NCBI RefSeq assembly: GCF_900496995.4
Contig: NC_044014.1
Coordinates: 12,240,501 to 12,304,500 of the forward strand
Source: Aquila chrysaetos chrysaetos
Taxonomy: Eukaryota > Chordata > Aves > Accipitriformes > Accipitridae
DNA: 64,000 bases
Reading direction: 5' to 3'
Of this stretch, positions 27,801 through 38,900 are shown in pieces (the first letter of the stretch is position 1; each line of letters opens with the position of its first letter). The position numbers and the translations under genes are program-made. The notes under the pieces were generated by a model. The model was not told the origin of the DNA. It ran no database searches and worked only from the letters and a program-made list of their open reading frames with translations.

Positions 27801-28949
27801 AATCACACAATTATCATTTTGTTTCATTGAGGAGCACACGCACTCCTTACTCAAAGCAGCATTGAGGAGCTCGTGCGATAACGGCTAAAGAGCCCACAGC
27901 ATTCCCAGAGTTCACACTTTCTTTCCCTGTAAGTACTGCACACCACCAAGGAGGCTCGAACGAGGAGTTTGCACACTGCTTCCAGCCAGGCCACTTACAT
28001 GATGGGATGTGGAGACCAGAGAACTCCCCGGTACAAGAGACGTGCCGGCAAACTCTAGCAGGGAGGCAAGAGGGAGATCTGCTGCCAAAGCAGCCACTCG
28101 CAGAACTGCCCTGGCTGGCGCTGCTCCCCCAAAAAGCCACCACCGTCCCTTCCCAGCAGATCTCACAGAGCCATACATCTGCCACACCTATGCTTTATTC
28201 CAGTTGCCAGCAACCGGACCAGGAGGCAGATGAGACAGCCTGAAGCTGCCCCAGGCATGCCAAAGCCCTTTTTTAAAGGTTAAGGTCACATCTATCAGCT
28301 TCTGGTACGAAAGCTGATTTAAGTAACAACTTCTCCCACACAATTAGTAATTCAGCAATTTCACACATTCATGCTTTTGTAACCCTTGGCCAATTATTTT
28401 CTGCCCAGATATTCATTGCCATTGATTTAATCTATTTGTTTTAAAACTTAACTCCTTCACATAGTGGCACCACGCAGATGAAGCATAATCCTACACGTTT
28501 TTCCTCTGCTTGGTATCACATCACTACCCTCCAGACACGAGTCCAGGACCCGGGGATGAAAACCAGCAGATTCAGCCTCAACTCGCCTGTAACATAACGA
28601 TGCTGAGAAGACAGAAACAACCCACCCCCATGACCCGCTGCGGCGATTGCTGCTTTTGAGGCATGCTCTACCCTCCTTACAGAGCCAGTCCAAGGCTTCC
28701 CTGCTGAAATGACATCGTTTGGCCATGCAGACCCTGCCTGCCCGCCCGCCCTGAAGTCTGGGGTGAACACCAATTGACAAATCCGCTCCGAGTTCCTAAA
28801 TAAGCTTTTTAATGCGAGATGAAAATTGTCTCGGGGCGAGACCAAAACTGAGGAACAAACTCCCAAAAGGCCCATCGTAATCCTCATTTCTGGAGCCTAA
28901 AGTTCAAGGCAGCAATCTCGAATCCTGTCCTCGCTAATCTAAACACACA
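24899..28949 (-). other. ADD3: Putative ADD3 intron 1, promoter-proximal segment
   Basis: AT-rich until about 27.9 kb, then gradually more GC-rich towards the island. It holds a T16 run at about 26836-26852. Open frames of 90-120 codons near 27.0-28.9 kb on either strand have no recognisable domains. Confidence 0.55.
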
Positions 28950-29040
28950 ATGAAAATAATGCCAAACCGTTAACAAAACGCCGCGCTGCGTGACCACAGT
29001 GGATGCCCCAGGAGCGAGCGGCGCAGGGCAGATGCTCGTC

Positions 29041-29052
29041 ACGCCGGTAAGT
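29041..29052 (+). other. Strong plus-strand splice donor inside the ADD3 island
   Basis: ACGCCG|GTAAGT, exon end at 29046, is a full-consensus donor on the strand opposite to ADD3. It follows about 70 bp of CpG-rich sequence. It might end the first exon of an antisense non-coding RNA (humans have ADD3-AS1), or be chance. Confidence 0.25.
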
Positions 29053-29243
29053 ACGCATTGCCGTGACCAGAATGCGTGTGCCTGCACTTGGAAATCCCAT
29101 TCCCGGCCTCCCCGCACCATTATCGACGGCAAAGGTGGAGCCGTGCGCGATTAAACATATTAAAAGCCTAAAGAATATACATTTCAAGAGTTTCCCGAGA
29201 CTCGCGGGGAGTCCGGAGCCTCGCGGTGGACCAGGGACAGTCC

Positions 29244-29260
29244 GTAATTATTATAATTAC
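29244..29260. promoter_or_regulatory. AT-rich palindrome GTAATTAT-T-ATAATTAC
   Basis: Perfect 8-bp arms around a single T, an island of AT in a CpG-rich setting. It contains back-to-back TAATTA homeodomain-type cores and so is a candidate dimer site at the edge of the putative ADD3 promoter. Confidence 0.4.
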
Positions 29261-29675
29261 TTTCGAGGTTTTGTTTGATTAGCAGAGTTTCCGAGCAGAG
29301 GCGCATTATTTAAAGCCCTCTCCTTTCCAGCTCAGCGCCGAGGCAGAAAGACAGCACTGCAGCATCTCCCCCGGCCGGAGGGCTGGCGTACACCCACGGA
29401 GAAGTTCCCCCTTCGCCCCACGGCGACCGCAGTCCCGTGTGTCCCCCCCCACCCTCGCCTCAGCCCGCCGGCAGCCGCGGCCCCGCACTAGCCTCACAGC
29501 CGTGAGGCGGCTGAGGGAAACGGGGCGAGGGGAGAGCGCCAGGCCTCCCGCCGCCCCTTCCCCCTTCCCCAACAGCGGCAGCGGCTCGGCCACAGCCCCG
29601 CAACGGCCGTTACCGCCCGCCTTCGGCGGGAAAGGAGAGGATTCCCCGCACACACGCACGCACGCACCGCGGGAG

Positions 29676-29687
29676 CGTTACCTCAGC
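29676..29687 (-). other. ADD3: Minus-strand splice donor, candidate ADD3 exon 1 end
   Basis: On the minus strand the sequence reads GCTGAG|GTAACG, with the last exon base at 29682 and GT at 29681-29680. It is a near-consensus donor in the right place and orientation for the first non-coding ADD3 exon. If used with a start above 29999, the palindrome would lie in the 5'UTR. Confidence 0.45.
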
Positions 29688-29786
29688 GGGCCCGCGCCTT
29701 TGTGCTTCAGTCCATCCCTCCTCGCCGGCGGCGGGAGCCCCAGCACCACCGCGGCGAGCGGGCGGGCGGGCGGGGAAGGGGCGGCG

Positions 29787-29861
29787 CACTATGTGGCAGG
29801 AAGGGACACCTGGGCTCCTCCCCCCGCGCCCGCCCGCCCGCTGCGGCTCACTATCTGGCAG
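29787..29861. repeat. Paired 13-bp motif CACTATNTGGCAG
   Basis: CACTATGTGGCAG at 29787-29799 and CACTATCTGGCAG at 29849-29861 differ at one base, 62 bp apart in direct orientation, just downstream (on the minus strand) of the palindrome. The pair could be paired factor sites or an old tandem duplication. Confidence 0.6.
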
Positions 29862-29890
29862 CGAGCGGGGAGTCGCCTGCCTCCCTTCCC

Positions 29891-29999
29891 CCGCCGCCCC
29901 TCGGCCAAGTTGGAAGCCGGGGGAGGGTGAGGGGGGGGCGGCGGTCGCCGCCCCCCCCCTCACCCTCCCCCGGCTTCCAACTTGGCCGAGGGGCGGCGG
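29891..29999. repeat. 109-bp near-perfect GC-rich palindrome
   Basis: The left arm 29891-29943 is the reverse complement of the right arm 29946-29999 except for one base in a homopolymer (G8 on the left, C9 on the right). The loop is two bases (GT). Both arms carry CGGCCAAGTTGGAAGCCGG or its complement. Similarity stops abruptly at both outer ends. The structure would form a very stable hairpin or cruciform. It could be a real inverted duplication from local template switching, or an assembly or sequencing fold-back. Confidence 0.95.
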
Positions 30000-30076
30000 C
30001 ACCGCCGATGTTTTCCTCCCCGGCCGCCCTCCATTGTTGTCCCCGGCCCAACTCTCTCTCCGCGCCTCGGCCGCGG

Positions 30077-30088
30077 CTGTACCTGCAG
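30077..30088 (-). other. ADD3: Alternative minus-strand splice donor
   Basis: On the minus strand CTGCAG|GTACAG, last exon base at 30083. A second plausible donor 400 bp upstream of the first. It could define an alternative first exon whose use would place the palindrome in intron 1. Confidence 0.35.
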
Positions 30089-30240
30089 TGCGGGGCGGGC
30101 AAGGCCGCTCGTCCCCGGCGAGGCATCCTCCGGGGGAACGTTTATCTCCGGAGGGCCATGGCGAGCGGGGCCTGACGCGAGGAGGTGGACGCTGCAACGG
30201 CCGGCGCGCAGCTGAGGTGGCGGTGGGGAGTCGAATGAGG

Positions 30241-33200
30241 TGTACGTGGAAACAATGAATAAAAAAAAACCAACAAAACCCAGCCGAAAAAAAGAGACCT
30301 GTTCTGAAGTGAAATTTTGAGAGATTTAGACAGCCGTTGGGGCCGGAAGGCAGCAGAGCTCAGCAGAGCTGCTGAGGAGAAGGCTCTCGCGCCATCGGCG
30401 CGGAGAAAGCAGCCCCGGCTAAAAAAAAGCTGCACGAAATGCAAATCTCATTTTGGCAAAAGCTGTCACTTTTTTTTTTTTTTTTTTTTTGGCTTTCTGT
30501 AATTGTTCTGCTTTGCGGCTGAAATCATCTCTGCCTTGGTTCCCCACCCAAAGTTACTGGTTTCTTGGTTTCGGGGCTGGTTTGCTTACATCTGAGCGGT
30601 TCTGGCCAGCTGTTTGAAGTTACAGAAGCACTGGGTGACAGCTGTCCTTTATATGCAAAAAAGTCTATATTTTAATTATATTCTTAATTATTTATAAAAC
30701 TCAGGAGTTGTCTAAAATATGCTTGAAAGGCTTAAAAGTTCCCTTTGAAATCAGCAAGTTTGCTTACAGGTGTAAAATTACACAACTAACTTCAGGTAGG
30801 TTCGGGGACAAAACCTTTTAATTCTGTGTGCTGCTCGCTCTTAAAGAGCCTCTCAGGGACTGTAATCACAGAGAAATGAGCGGGGCTGAAGCGAGGGCAG
30901 GGTGAAGACACTGCCTGCCTGAGACCCTCTTCTGATGGAGTCACCGAAGAAGCTCCAGCCCTGCTGGCTGCTGCCACCACATCAGTATAGGAGGTACAAG
31001 TCCATCACGGAAAGGCAAGCAAGGCCCCTTGGGAGCTAGAGAGGTCCTCGGAGAAAAAAGTGCTTGAGGCACCAAACTATCCAGCCACGGGGTATTTGAT
31101 TTGGAGAGGGAGAGGATGAAGAACATGTTTGAACTTTGCTAATATATACCCAGCGCTGAGATGGCTCCACCCGACTGGACAAGTGCTATGGGAACCTGTA
31201 GGTACCAGCCACTAATAATGGGATGATGTCGTAGAGCATCTGTTATTTAATACAAGACCTCTAACTATCTGGTGATTGTAGGAAATTAAAACTTACCTTG
31301 GGCACAGGAAGAATATATACCTGTATGCAGAGTGTGCTGTGAAGGTTGAAGCAATTGGCTTTCTCCAATTTGCGTATTTATTCAGTATAACACTCGTGGC
31401 ATTAGTAGGGCTGTTCCTTGCATGTTCATCCCCTCTTTTTTATTTCCTTTTAGAACAAATTACAGCTCTATCATGTTTTAATAAACTTTCAACCTGAAAA
31501 GGCCAAGAAATGACAAACTTTAGGTGTGGTTTTGAAAGTGAGGCTCAATGAAATCAGTGGAACGGGACTTGCCTCAACTTCTGTGCTCTGGCCCAGACAA
31601 CTGCTTAGCTAGAGACAGTGCTGGCACAAGAGCAATTTGGTATGAACTGGCCACACACAGATTTTGTCTGGAAACTAGAGGAGGGTTGTTAACCATTAGA
31701 GCAATCAAATTCCACCTTTTCCAGGGGCGGTATTGGGAATGGAAAAATCTCACTGCTTTTGGAGATGAAGTTTATTAAAGTCATTATAAGATGCATTGTC
31801 TGCAACAGCGGGGTACAGCCTTGATGTCTCAGGAGCTTGATTTGAGTGCTAAGGTGCTGCGTGACATTGATCACGCTCCTTGAGATTTGAATTTCAGAAG
31901 CAGCAGTTGCTTATACCAGCAGTATGCTTTCAGACATGTAAAGATGTCTTTCGTGTTTATTGTAGGGTGAGTTTTCTTCTCCTGGGCATGTGGATGAGTT
32001 TTACTTTAGTCCTGGAAACATTATGGAGATGACAAGTCCTCATGATTCAGGCCATAAATGGATTACAAGCAGGATCAAGAAGAAACTTCCCTGCATGGAA
32101 GAGACTTCTCCCATTAGTTCTGGAGGTTTTGTTCCCTCCTTCCAAACAACTGCCAGGTGCTGCTGGAGAGTCACTGGCCTCAGCCAGTTCTAGTTAGGCA
32201 GGTCTCGGTGCTGCAGCTCCTGCAGATGGTGCAGCAAATGGAGATCTCTGCCTGTGCTGCCTGCCCGCGAGCTCCTGCGGGGCCTGGGGGCCACTGCATA
32301 GACATCCTTCTGTGGAGCAGGAGAGGTAACATCTAGAGCAGGGAGGACAGATAATAGCCAGGACTGTTCTTTTGGGGTCAGACTGTAGCTTAGTATTAAA
32401 AAAAACCACTTAACGAGTGAAACCAAACCCATAGCAAGCTACCACAGCGTTGCATTTTTGGAGAGTGGGTCCTCAGACATATACCCAGCTCTGTTACTCT
32501 CTCTGGACCTCACAGCATTGCTCCCTGTCTGCCATGTCAATGAAACCTTCTCTTTCTACATTTCCTGCTAAATACATCGCAAAAAATCTACACAACAGGT
32601 AAAGCGTTTCCTTGCTGGGGACCTGATCTGGCAGAAATACTTTGCCACTTTACTGCAGCCTTTCCACCCTCCGTAAAGCCATGTGTCTAATCAGTGGACC
32701 TAGCTGAGCTACTCATTAGAAACTTGGCCAAACCACAAACATTTGTTTCCTTGCTTTATGCCAAACTCCGAGAAAGGAGGAGGGAGTGGCATGGAGCTCA
32801 TGTTAATGAGTTCTTCATTCCCCACAGAGAGATAATCAGAGCACTGCTCAGAGATTCATCAACTTTTTTTATTAGCACTTTAATGACCTACATGTTGGAG
32901 GGTTTTTTTAAGGAGTTACTTCAGCTAAGAGCTAGATAATTCCTCATGCAGCTGTGATTTAGGAAGCAGCTCAGGGGACATGCATGCCAAATTACTTTAG
33001 CTCTAGTTAAAAAAATATATATATACACCACAAGGTTTCCTGGGTGCCTCCTTTTTCAATCAAGGGCATTATGTCCTCAATCCGTCTCTTCTGGGTTATA
33101 TGTGGAGGGTTTTGGTTTCTTTTGCGATCTTTGCAGCTTCAAGAGCTGTACAGCAAAAGGCCAAACACTGGTGGCACTGCATGTTCCCCACAGACAAAGG

Positions 33201-35900
33201 ACCGTAACAGCTCCCTGACCCTGGTCACTCTGGGAGGCAGGCTCCCTTGGAAGCGATGAAAGGCATTTCCAGGGACCAGCACTGGTCCTACAGATCCCTT
33301 CAGGTTCAGCTGGCTGTATGAGGAACAAAGTTTCTAAATGCTGAGAGCTGGAGCCTTTTCAATGCTGCTGCAGGGTGAACCTCTGGCCAAGGGGTTCCCC
33401 AGTACCTGCTGAGGAGTCTGCAGCCCCACGCATGTGGTGGGAGGCCTCGCCGCAGCCATCTACCCATTACGGTGAGAGCTGATGGCGAGAAAGCCCTCTC
33501 ACGGGCTTGGTGGAGGCTGCTCAGAAATTACCCAAAGTTCGGTATTTGCAGCTCTCCTTCCGTAAGGAACTGCCATGGTGACAGTCAATAATGGCAGCTG
33601 CTCTGGAGTCCCTTTGGTTTAAAAGGGAGAGAGCTGCTGGACTTCTGCTGTCACTTAGGAGGGCCGTCGGCTGGAAATTGCTGCACAATCTCTTCCCATG
33701 CCTCCCCCGCTCCCCAGTGGCCAGATTTCCTTCTGGTCTTCTGGAGAGAGCTGTGAGAATATATAAAGACAGGGATGTAGTCAAATACTGCAGGATAACC
33801 GGAGTTATGAGAGTATTATAAAGGAATACTATTTACTTTTTCCTGAATCGAACCCCAAGTGTTTCCTGTCAGACCTCAGTACAATGGGACACAAATGTAC
33901 AGTCCATTACGTTCACATTTCCTCCGAACAGCCGTCTCTTTCCTTCAAACGCAGAGGACAGGAAAGGATGCTTTCTGCCCCCACTCGTGTCTCTCAACTG
34001 ACTTTATCTCATTTGAAAAGGGATTTGAGACATTCAGCATTTGTTGTCTTCAGTAGGTTGCCTCCCTTCTGATGCCTACTGCCTCAGGATGGAAGAGATT
34101 GTAAATATGGAGGAATTCCTTTGAAATCAGAGAGCTTCACTGGGGTAACATCAGCATGAATGGAAGCAAAATGAGGTCCATGGGGAATAAAATGCTAAGG
34201 CTGGGGGAAAAAAAATCAAGATTCACAGCACTAGTCCAGAAGAATAGTAGCTCATATCATACAAAAACCCCCATAGTTGTCATTTCCTCCTTATCCCTTC
34301 AGGACAGGAAAGAACATCCTGCTCTTCTAATATGAGCAAAATACAAGTTATTTTTGGAAGCAAAAACTCATGTTCAGAGCACATTTTTAAAAAGACATCT
34401 CTAATCTGTGATTCTGATGATGCATTTGGAGCACAGCACATCCTTTTGCATCAAGAAACCCACATTTGTCAGCTCAGCACCATCTACACTCGGGCAGGCT
34501 TATGTTGGTTGAACAACAAGTTGAGAGTTCTTTGTCAGCACATAAACTGTGACTTGAAAATAAATTGCCATCTGTGATGGGGTATGCTGTCGCCAGACCC
34601 ACACCTGGTGGGAAGCCCAGTACAAGTGTCTGGGAGAGAGGAGCATGGAAGTACGGGATCATAAGGTCATGGGCTGGGGGATGTGATTGTTGATTCAGTA
34701 GCTCTGAAGAAGGCTTTCTGTACCTGTCCTGGACTCCAGGGTAAGCTTGCACTTTCTTCTTCTTTATCGCAAGACAAATTGGACACAGGACAAAGCTAGA
34801 GTCACCCCCCACCCTCAGTGGTGATGTATCTTTGCACGCTGTGCTTGTTGTTCTAACTCTAGACACACAGAGGAGCATGTGGTGTAATTTCCTGGACAAA
34901 AGTTTTGAAGTTAGAGCATCAAGTCAAATTCATGGCCTTTTGGGCAAACTGTTGCTTTTCATGTTTGATGGATCACTTGAAAGGACAGCACAGAAATGAA
35001 ATCAACTTCAAATTTGTTAATATGCATAAACAATATTAATTCATTATTTGATTTTGGATTGTGCATAGGTAACTGTTACTCCCAAAGTCTTTTCTGAAAC
35101 AAATAAAGTTGAAGAACATATGTTAGCACAATCTCTAACAATAAGGATAAACAAATTGTAACGTAGTTAATCATTTACCAATGCAAGATTAACAAATGGC
35201 TAATGTACTATAAAAAGAGTTCCACTTTCCCTTTAAAAACCGTTCACAGAGTATAAGATTTTAGCTCCTCTCAGTGTCAAGGGCCCCAAATACCTTAGCA
35301 GACTCTTGGGAATGACCTCATCTCTATTTTCTGAGTGTACTCCCAGGGATGCGTAATGCTAGGAACGGATGGATCGAAAGCCGGGGGGCAGGAGCTCGCT
35401 GCCCCAGTGTGGCAGGGCTCCCCAAAGAGGAGCACGGGCCAGCAGCACCTACGCGGAGCTCCCTGGCACTCGCCTGCAGCGTGCAAGCGTGTGCTTACCG
35501 CAATGTCTTTCTGTCGCTGCAGCCATTGAGAGCGTGCTTAAAAAATCCATCCAGAGATACTCCTATGAAGTCAGTGGATTACTCACATGCTTAAAGCACT
35601 GATTTCCCTGGCGGGACAAACTGTGTTCAGTGATTTTCATACTAAAGGACGTGAGGTTGCTTCTGCTGACTGTCTCGGTTTGTTCTCAGACAGGAAGCAG
35701 AGAAGGGCAGCGGGACCGATGACCAGGTCTGTGCAAACAGACACTGGAAACTCAAACCAAATCAGTCACAGAGGTATGTGCATAGTGTGTGAGAGAAAAA
35801 ACTTTACTTGTCTTTGCCCAGCAAATCCTGGTAATTCTTCAGAATGTGTTTTAACCAGCTCCAAGTCTGTCTCTTTCCCTGAGGATGACTTACCCTAAAT
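30241..35900. other. Intergenic region next to the ADD3 island
   Basis: Shared upstream region of the two head-to-head genes. It opens with a tandem CAGCAGAGCT pair at 30351-30370 and a 21-base T run at 30470-30490. An AT-rich block follows (30650-30790), then ordinary sequence with no recognised gene. An open frame of 141 codons (34474-34899, -) has no recognisable domain. Confidence 0.7.
30470..30490. repeat. 21-base T homopolymer
   Basis: An uninterrupted T run shortly upstream of the putative ADD3 island (on the ADD3 sense strand an A run). Confidence 0.9.
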
Positions 35901-35908
35901 TGCAAAGT

Positions 35909-35962
35909 CAGTGGTTTTAACCAGGGTATCTGAACTCTCTGGGACTCCGCAGGGGAAAGATA
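35909..35962 (+). mobile_element. Possible ancient hAT-Charlie terminal fragment
   Basis: Starts CAGTGGTTTTAACCAGGGT and continues with CTCTGGGACTCCGCAGGGG. This resembles the terminal sequence of Charlie-type hAT DNA transposons (CAGTGGTTCTCAACC... GGGTCCGCAGGGG). Only about 50 bp can be followed and no partner end was found. Confidence 0.35.
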
Positions 35963-38900
35963 AATGAATCTACACAGCAGACTTCAGTGTCACAGCCGTT
36001 TTGCTAAAGGAGATAAGGAAACGGTGGAGGAGTAAAAGCACAAATTCCCTTTAACAACAGTAATGTGTAATTCTACGTACCACCACTTATGTACTAGAAA
36101 ATAATACACAGATCCACTAAGCAGAGTTCTGAATGTGTGTCAGTATTATATGGTAGAAGAAGCAGCTCAAACTACAGTGCAGAAAACAGACCTTGGATTG
36201 TCTAAAGATAGATGGCAAAAGCTATCAAACATCAACAGAGTTCCCTAGGCTTCACCAGAGTGTGAGATAGATCAGTACAAATTGAGTCTCTGGCCCTCTG
36301 TAGCTCTGCAAATCATCAAAAAAGACATTAATGTCATTAGCAAAACCAACAAACGTGCCTATACTTATTACTTGTTTGTAATAAGATTTGTCTAGTGTAT
36401 AATTAGCAGGCTGCAGAAGCCTTTTACGACCTCCGAGAACAGTCTGTCTGCCATGCTGAGGTTCACCGGAAAATTCCTGTTCTTTCCATGTAGTTACAAC
36501 TTCCCCATCAGTTTCTACCCCTTCAGATGGACTGACATTAGCATATGCAATGTCACATAAATCCATGTGAACTATATATATACACATAAACACACATTAG
36601 TTTGGTTTGATTATTTATTCTACAAGGATAGCCTTTGATCAGGACTGCTTGCTTCCCAAGAGGCAATAACACTCTTCTGCCAAGAAGGAGAGTGAGTTAT
36701 ATTGTGTATTTGTGGTACGTACACAGGGGATTACCCATTAGCTGGCTTGAACACATCTCATTGTGTATGGTTGATCGAGCCGATTCTCTGTCCTTCTGCT
36801 GGATACTTTTTCTCAACGCTTAAGCATGGCTGTAGTCAGTTATTTCAACATGTGCCTAACTAAGGATATGTACAGCCCAAGGGAGGCTGGAATGGGACAC
36901 GTCCTTGAGTAGCTGCTGAACTGGGGTCCTCATTTGGATCCCGGTGTCAAAAATATACTGCAATTTGTGCCACCTCTCCGCACAAAGCTGGGGGGACTTC
37001 AGTCTTTGGTATAGGCTTGGATGGTGCTGGATAGGAAAATGGCTCACAAATGTTCAGCTGACATTAAAGCAGATGAGAATTGTGGTGTTGGAGTTGGCCC
37101 TCTGTCAAACCAAACTGCAGCTACGGATCCAGCATCCTGCCTGGCTTTTGGGTAGGAAACCAGCTCCAGACCTCGCAGCTCTGGTCCATTTTTCTACAAT
37201 CGGGGGGCTTTTCAAAGCTGTTGAACGTACACATGAGAACTGGCTGTTTCACTTCCTTTTCCAACACCAGAGGTGTAAAGAGGCCAGCATGCAGCCAAGA
37301 AATGGGGCCATGAGTCAGCTGGGAGTTTCTGAGCATCTGACTGATACCCTTACTCAGATCAAGCGCTCCAGCCACCGGGACCGGGGCTGGCTGCTGCTGC
37401 TGGGGGCCAGCTCTCAGGTTCCATTACGGTGTCCTCTGTGCTATGCTCTGAAGCTCAGCTTCAGAGATATGAGTGCTTTCGGAAGCTGACATGCAGGGAC
37501 CTCTTTTGTGATCCACCCTCTGTCACTTGCACCGGTGCTGTGCCCCCAACATTTTGAGAAAGCTGCTCCTGGTTTAAAAAATGTGTAATTCAGACCTTGC
37601 CTCTCTGCCTTGCGAGCGGGTGCTTGGGATGGCGACGTGCGGGGACTGTGGGAGTGGTTCCTCCCCGTCTCATGGACGAACAATACAGTCCCTTCACTTG
37701 TGATGTTGTTATCAATGATTCAAAATGAGATAGCAAAAATACTTTCCATGCTGTGTAACTAGCTTCCTAGCAGAGAGATCCAGCTGCAGATATGATACTC
37801 CTGCTTTGGTGCTTTCAAGGATTATCAGTGTAATTTCGGACGCTAATGGAAAGATAACACTGAGTGTTAAAAAAAAACCCAAAACAACAGCTGTAAAAAT
37901 GGGACTGTAGTTCTGTAGCTGCTATGAACTTTGTGTATGAACATGGGCAGGTCTTCAGGAGAAAACATCAAATTTGCATCCCCACATATAAGAGTCCAAG
38001 TTTTCAGATGTCCTGACAGATTGTCTTTCAAATCCCAGTGTAGCAGGTGTTGCCATAATTCATAACCTGTCTTCCACCTGGGTATTCATTTTCCCAACCC
38101 TTGACTGAAGTGTCCTGAGCCACTGACTTCTCTAATTGGATCTGACACTTTGTGTTTCTGTTTCGAAGCCTGCTAGCAGGCAGGCAACACCAGCCAGCTT
38201 TACTTGCAGACTCCTTCTGGTTTGTGGGGAACTTTCATTTCTCTCAAACAAAGTCAAACTGGTGATTCAAGACTAATGAACTGCTGTGAATACTCTGCTT
38301 TATCAGAGGAAATAGTTGGAGGCTGAAGTCTTGGTCCCTAACAAGTCTTTGCGAGGATATTAACATGTCTTGCCAAGACCTAGTAATTCCCTCGCAGCCA
38401 ATGCAACATTCCTCAGAGGCCATAAGGCAAGACTGGAAAAGGGGATCATGTGGCTCCGTCCAAGCTGAATTAGCTACTCCAGAGAAACACCCCGAGCATA
38501 TGACTTCTTTGCAGACACAGATCTAAGGTAACAAAACCCACCAGATTTTGGTGAATCCATTCAAGACACCTATTTTCAAGATGTCTCATGTAGCAAAGAG
38601 AGGAATAGATTTTCAAAAGGGAAATGAAAAACTGCCCATACAATGTGATATTCTTAGGAAAACAAGTAACCTTCATGATTGGGGTTAAAAAAAGGAATTG
38701 GGGAAGAGGATATTGCACAGCTATGACTAGGTTTTGTTTGCCTGCTCTCCTGTGAGAAAAGTGTCAGGAGAAGAAAAACAGAAAAATGCTAAACATATTC
38801 CCTGCAATGTAACTGATTATGCAAAATACTGTCCTTCTGGGAGCTGCCTACAGTAGGTTAAACCTGACTTTCAGAAGATGAACAGCAGGTTTTCAATTAT

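Larger units (their letters stand above)
1..30083 (-). other. ADD3: Putative ADD3 5' end: promoter, 5'UTR exon(s) and first intron
   Basis: Gamma-adducin (ADD3) lies head-to-head with XPNPEP1 in vertebrates and has a very long first intron after a non-coding exon. Here a CpG island about 21 kb upstream of XPNPEP1 carries minus-strand splice donors (exon ends at 29682 or 30083). The roughly 29 kb to its left has no recognisable coding exon. The adducin start exon (MSSDASQG... in mammals) should lie beyond the left edge, and I checked that no open frame here resembles it. The identification is therefore by synteny and structure, not by protein match. Adducin 3 caps and bundles spectrin-actin at the membrane skeleton. 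Confidence 0.6.
28950..30240. promoter_or_regulatory. ADD3: CpG island, putative ADD3 promoter
   Basis: CpG density rises from about 28950, peaks at 29330-30230 and falls sharply after 30240. The island carries GC boxes, C/G homopolymers, a 109-bp palindrome at 29891-29999 and two minus-strand donor sites. No TATA box is convincing in the core. The many 100-200 residue open frames on both strands are low-complexity (P, R, G, A-rich) and typical of islands. Confidence 0.8.

Noticed and set aside
29439-30258. Several 90-195 codon open frames in the left CpG island
   Set aside because: Low-complexity P/R/G/A-rich translations on both strands; partly mirror images created by the palindrome.
30351-30374. 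Tandem CAGCAGAGCT pair
   Set aside because: Only two short copies; common in GC-rich promoter flanks.
34474-34899. 141-codon open frame, minus strand
   Set aside because: No recognisable domain or supporting signals.
36944-37489. 181-codon open frame, + strand
   Set aside because: No recognisable motif; one such frame is roughly what chance gives in this much sequence.
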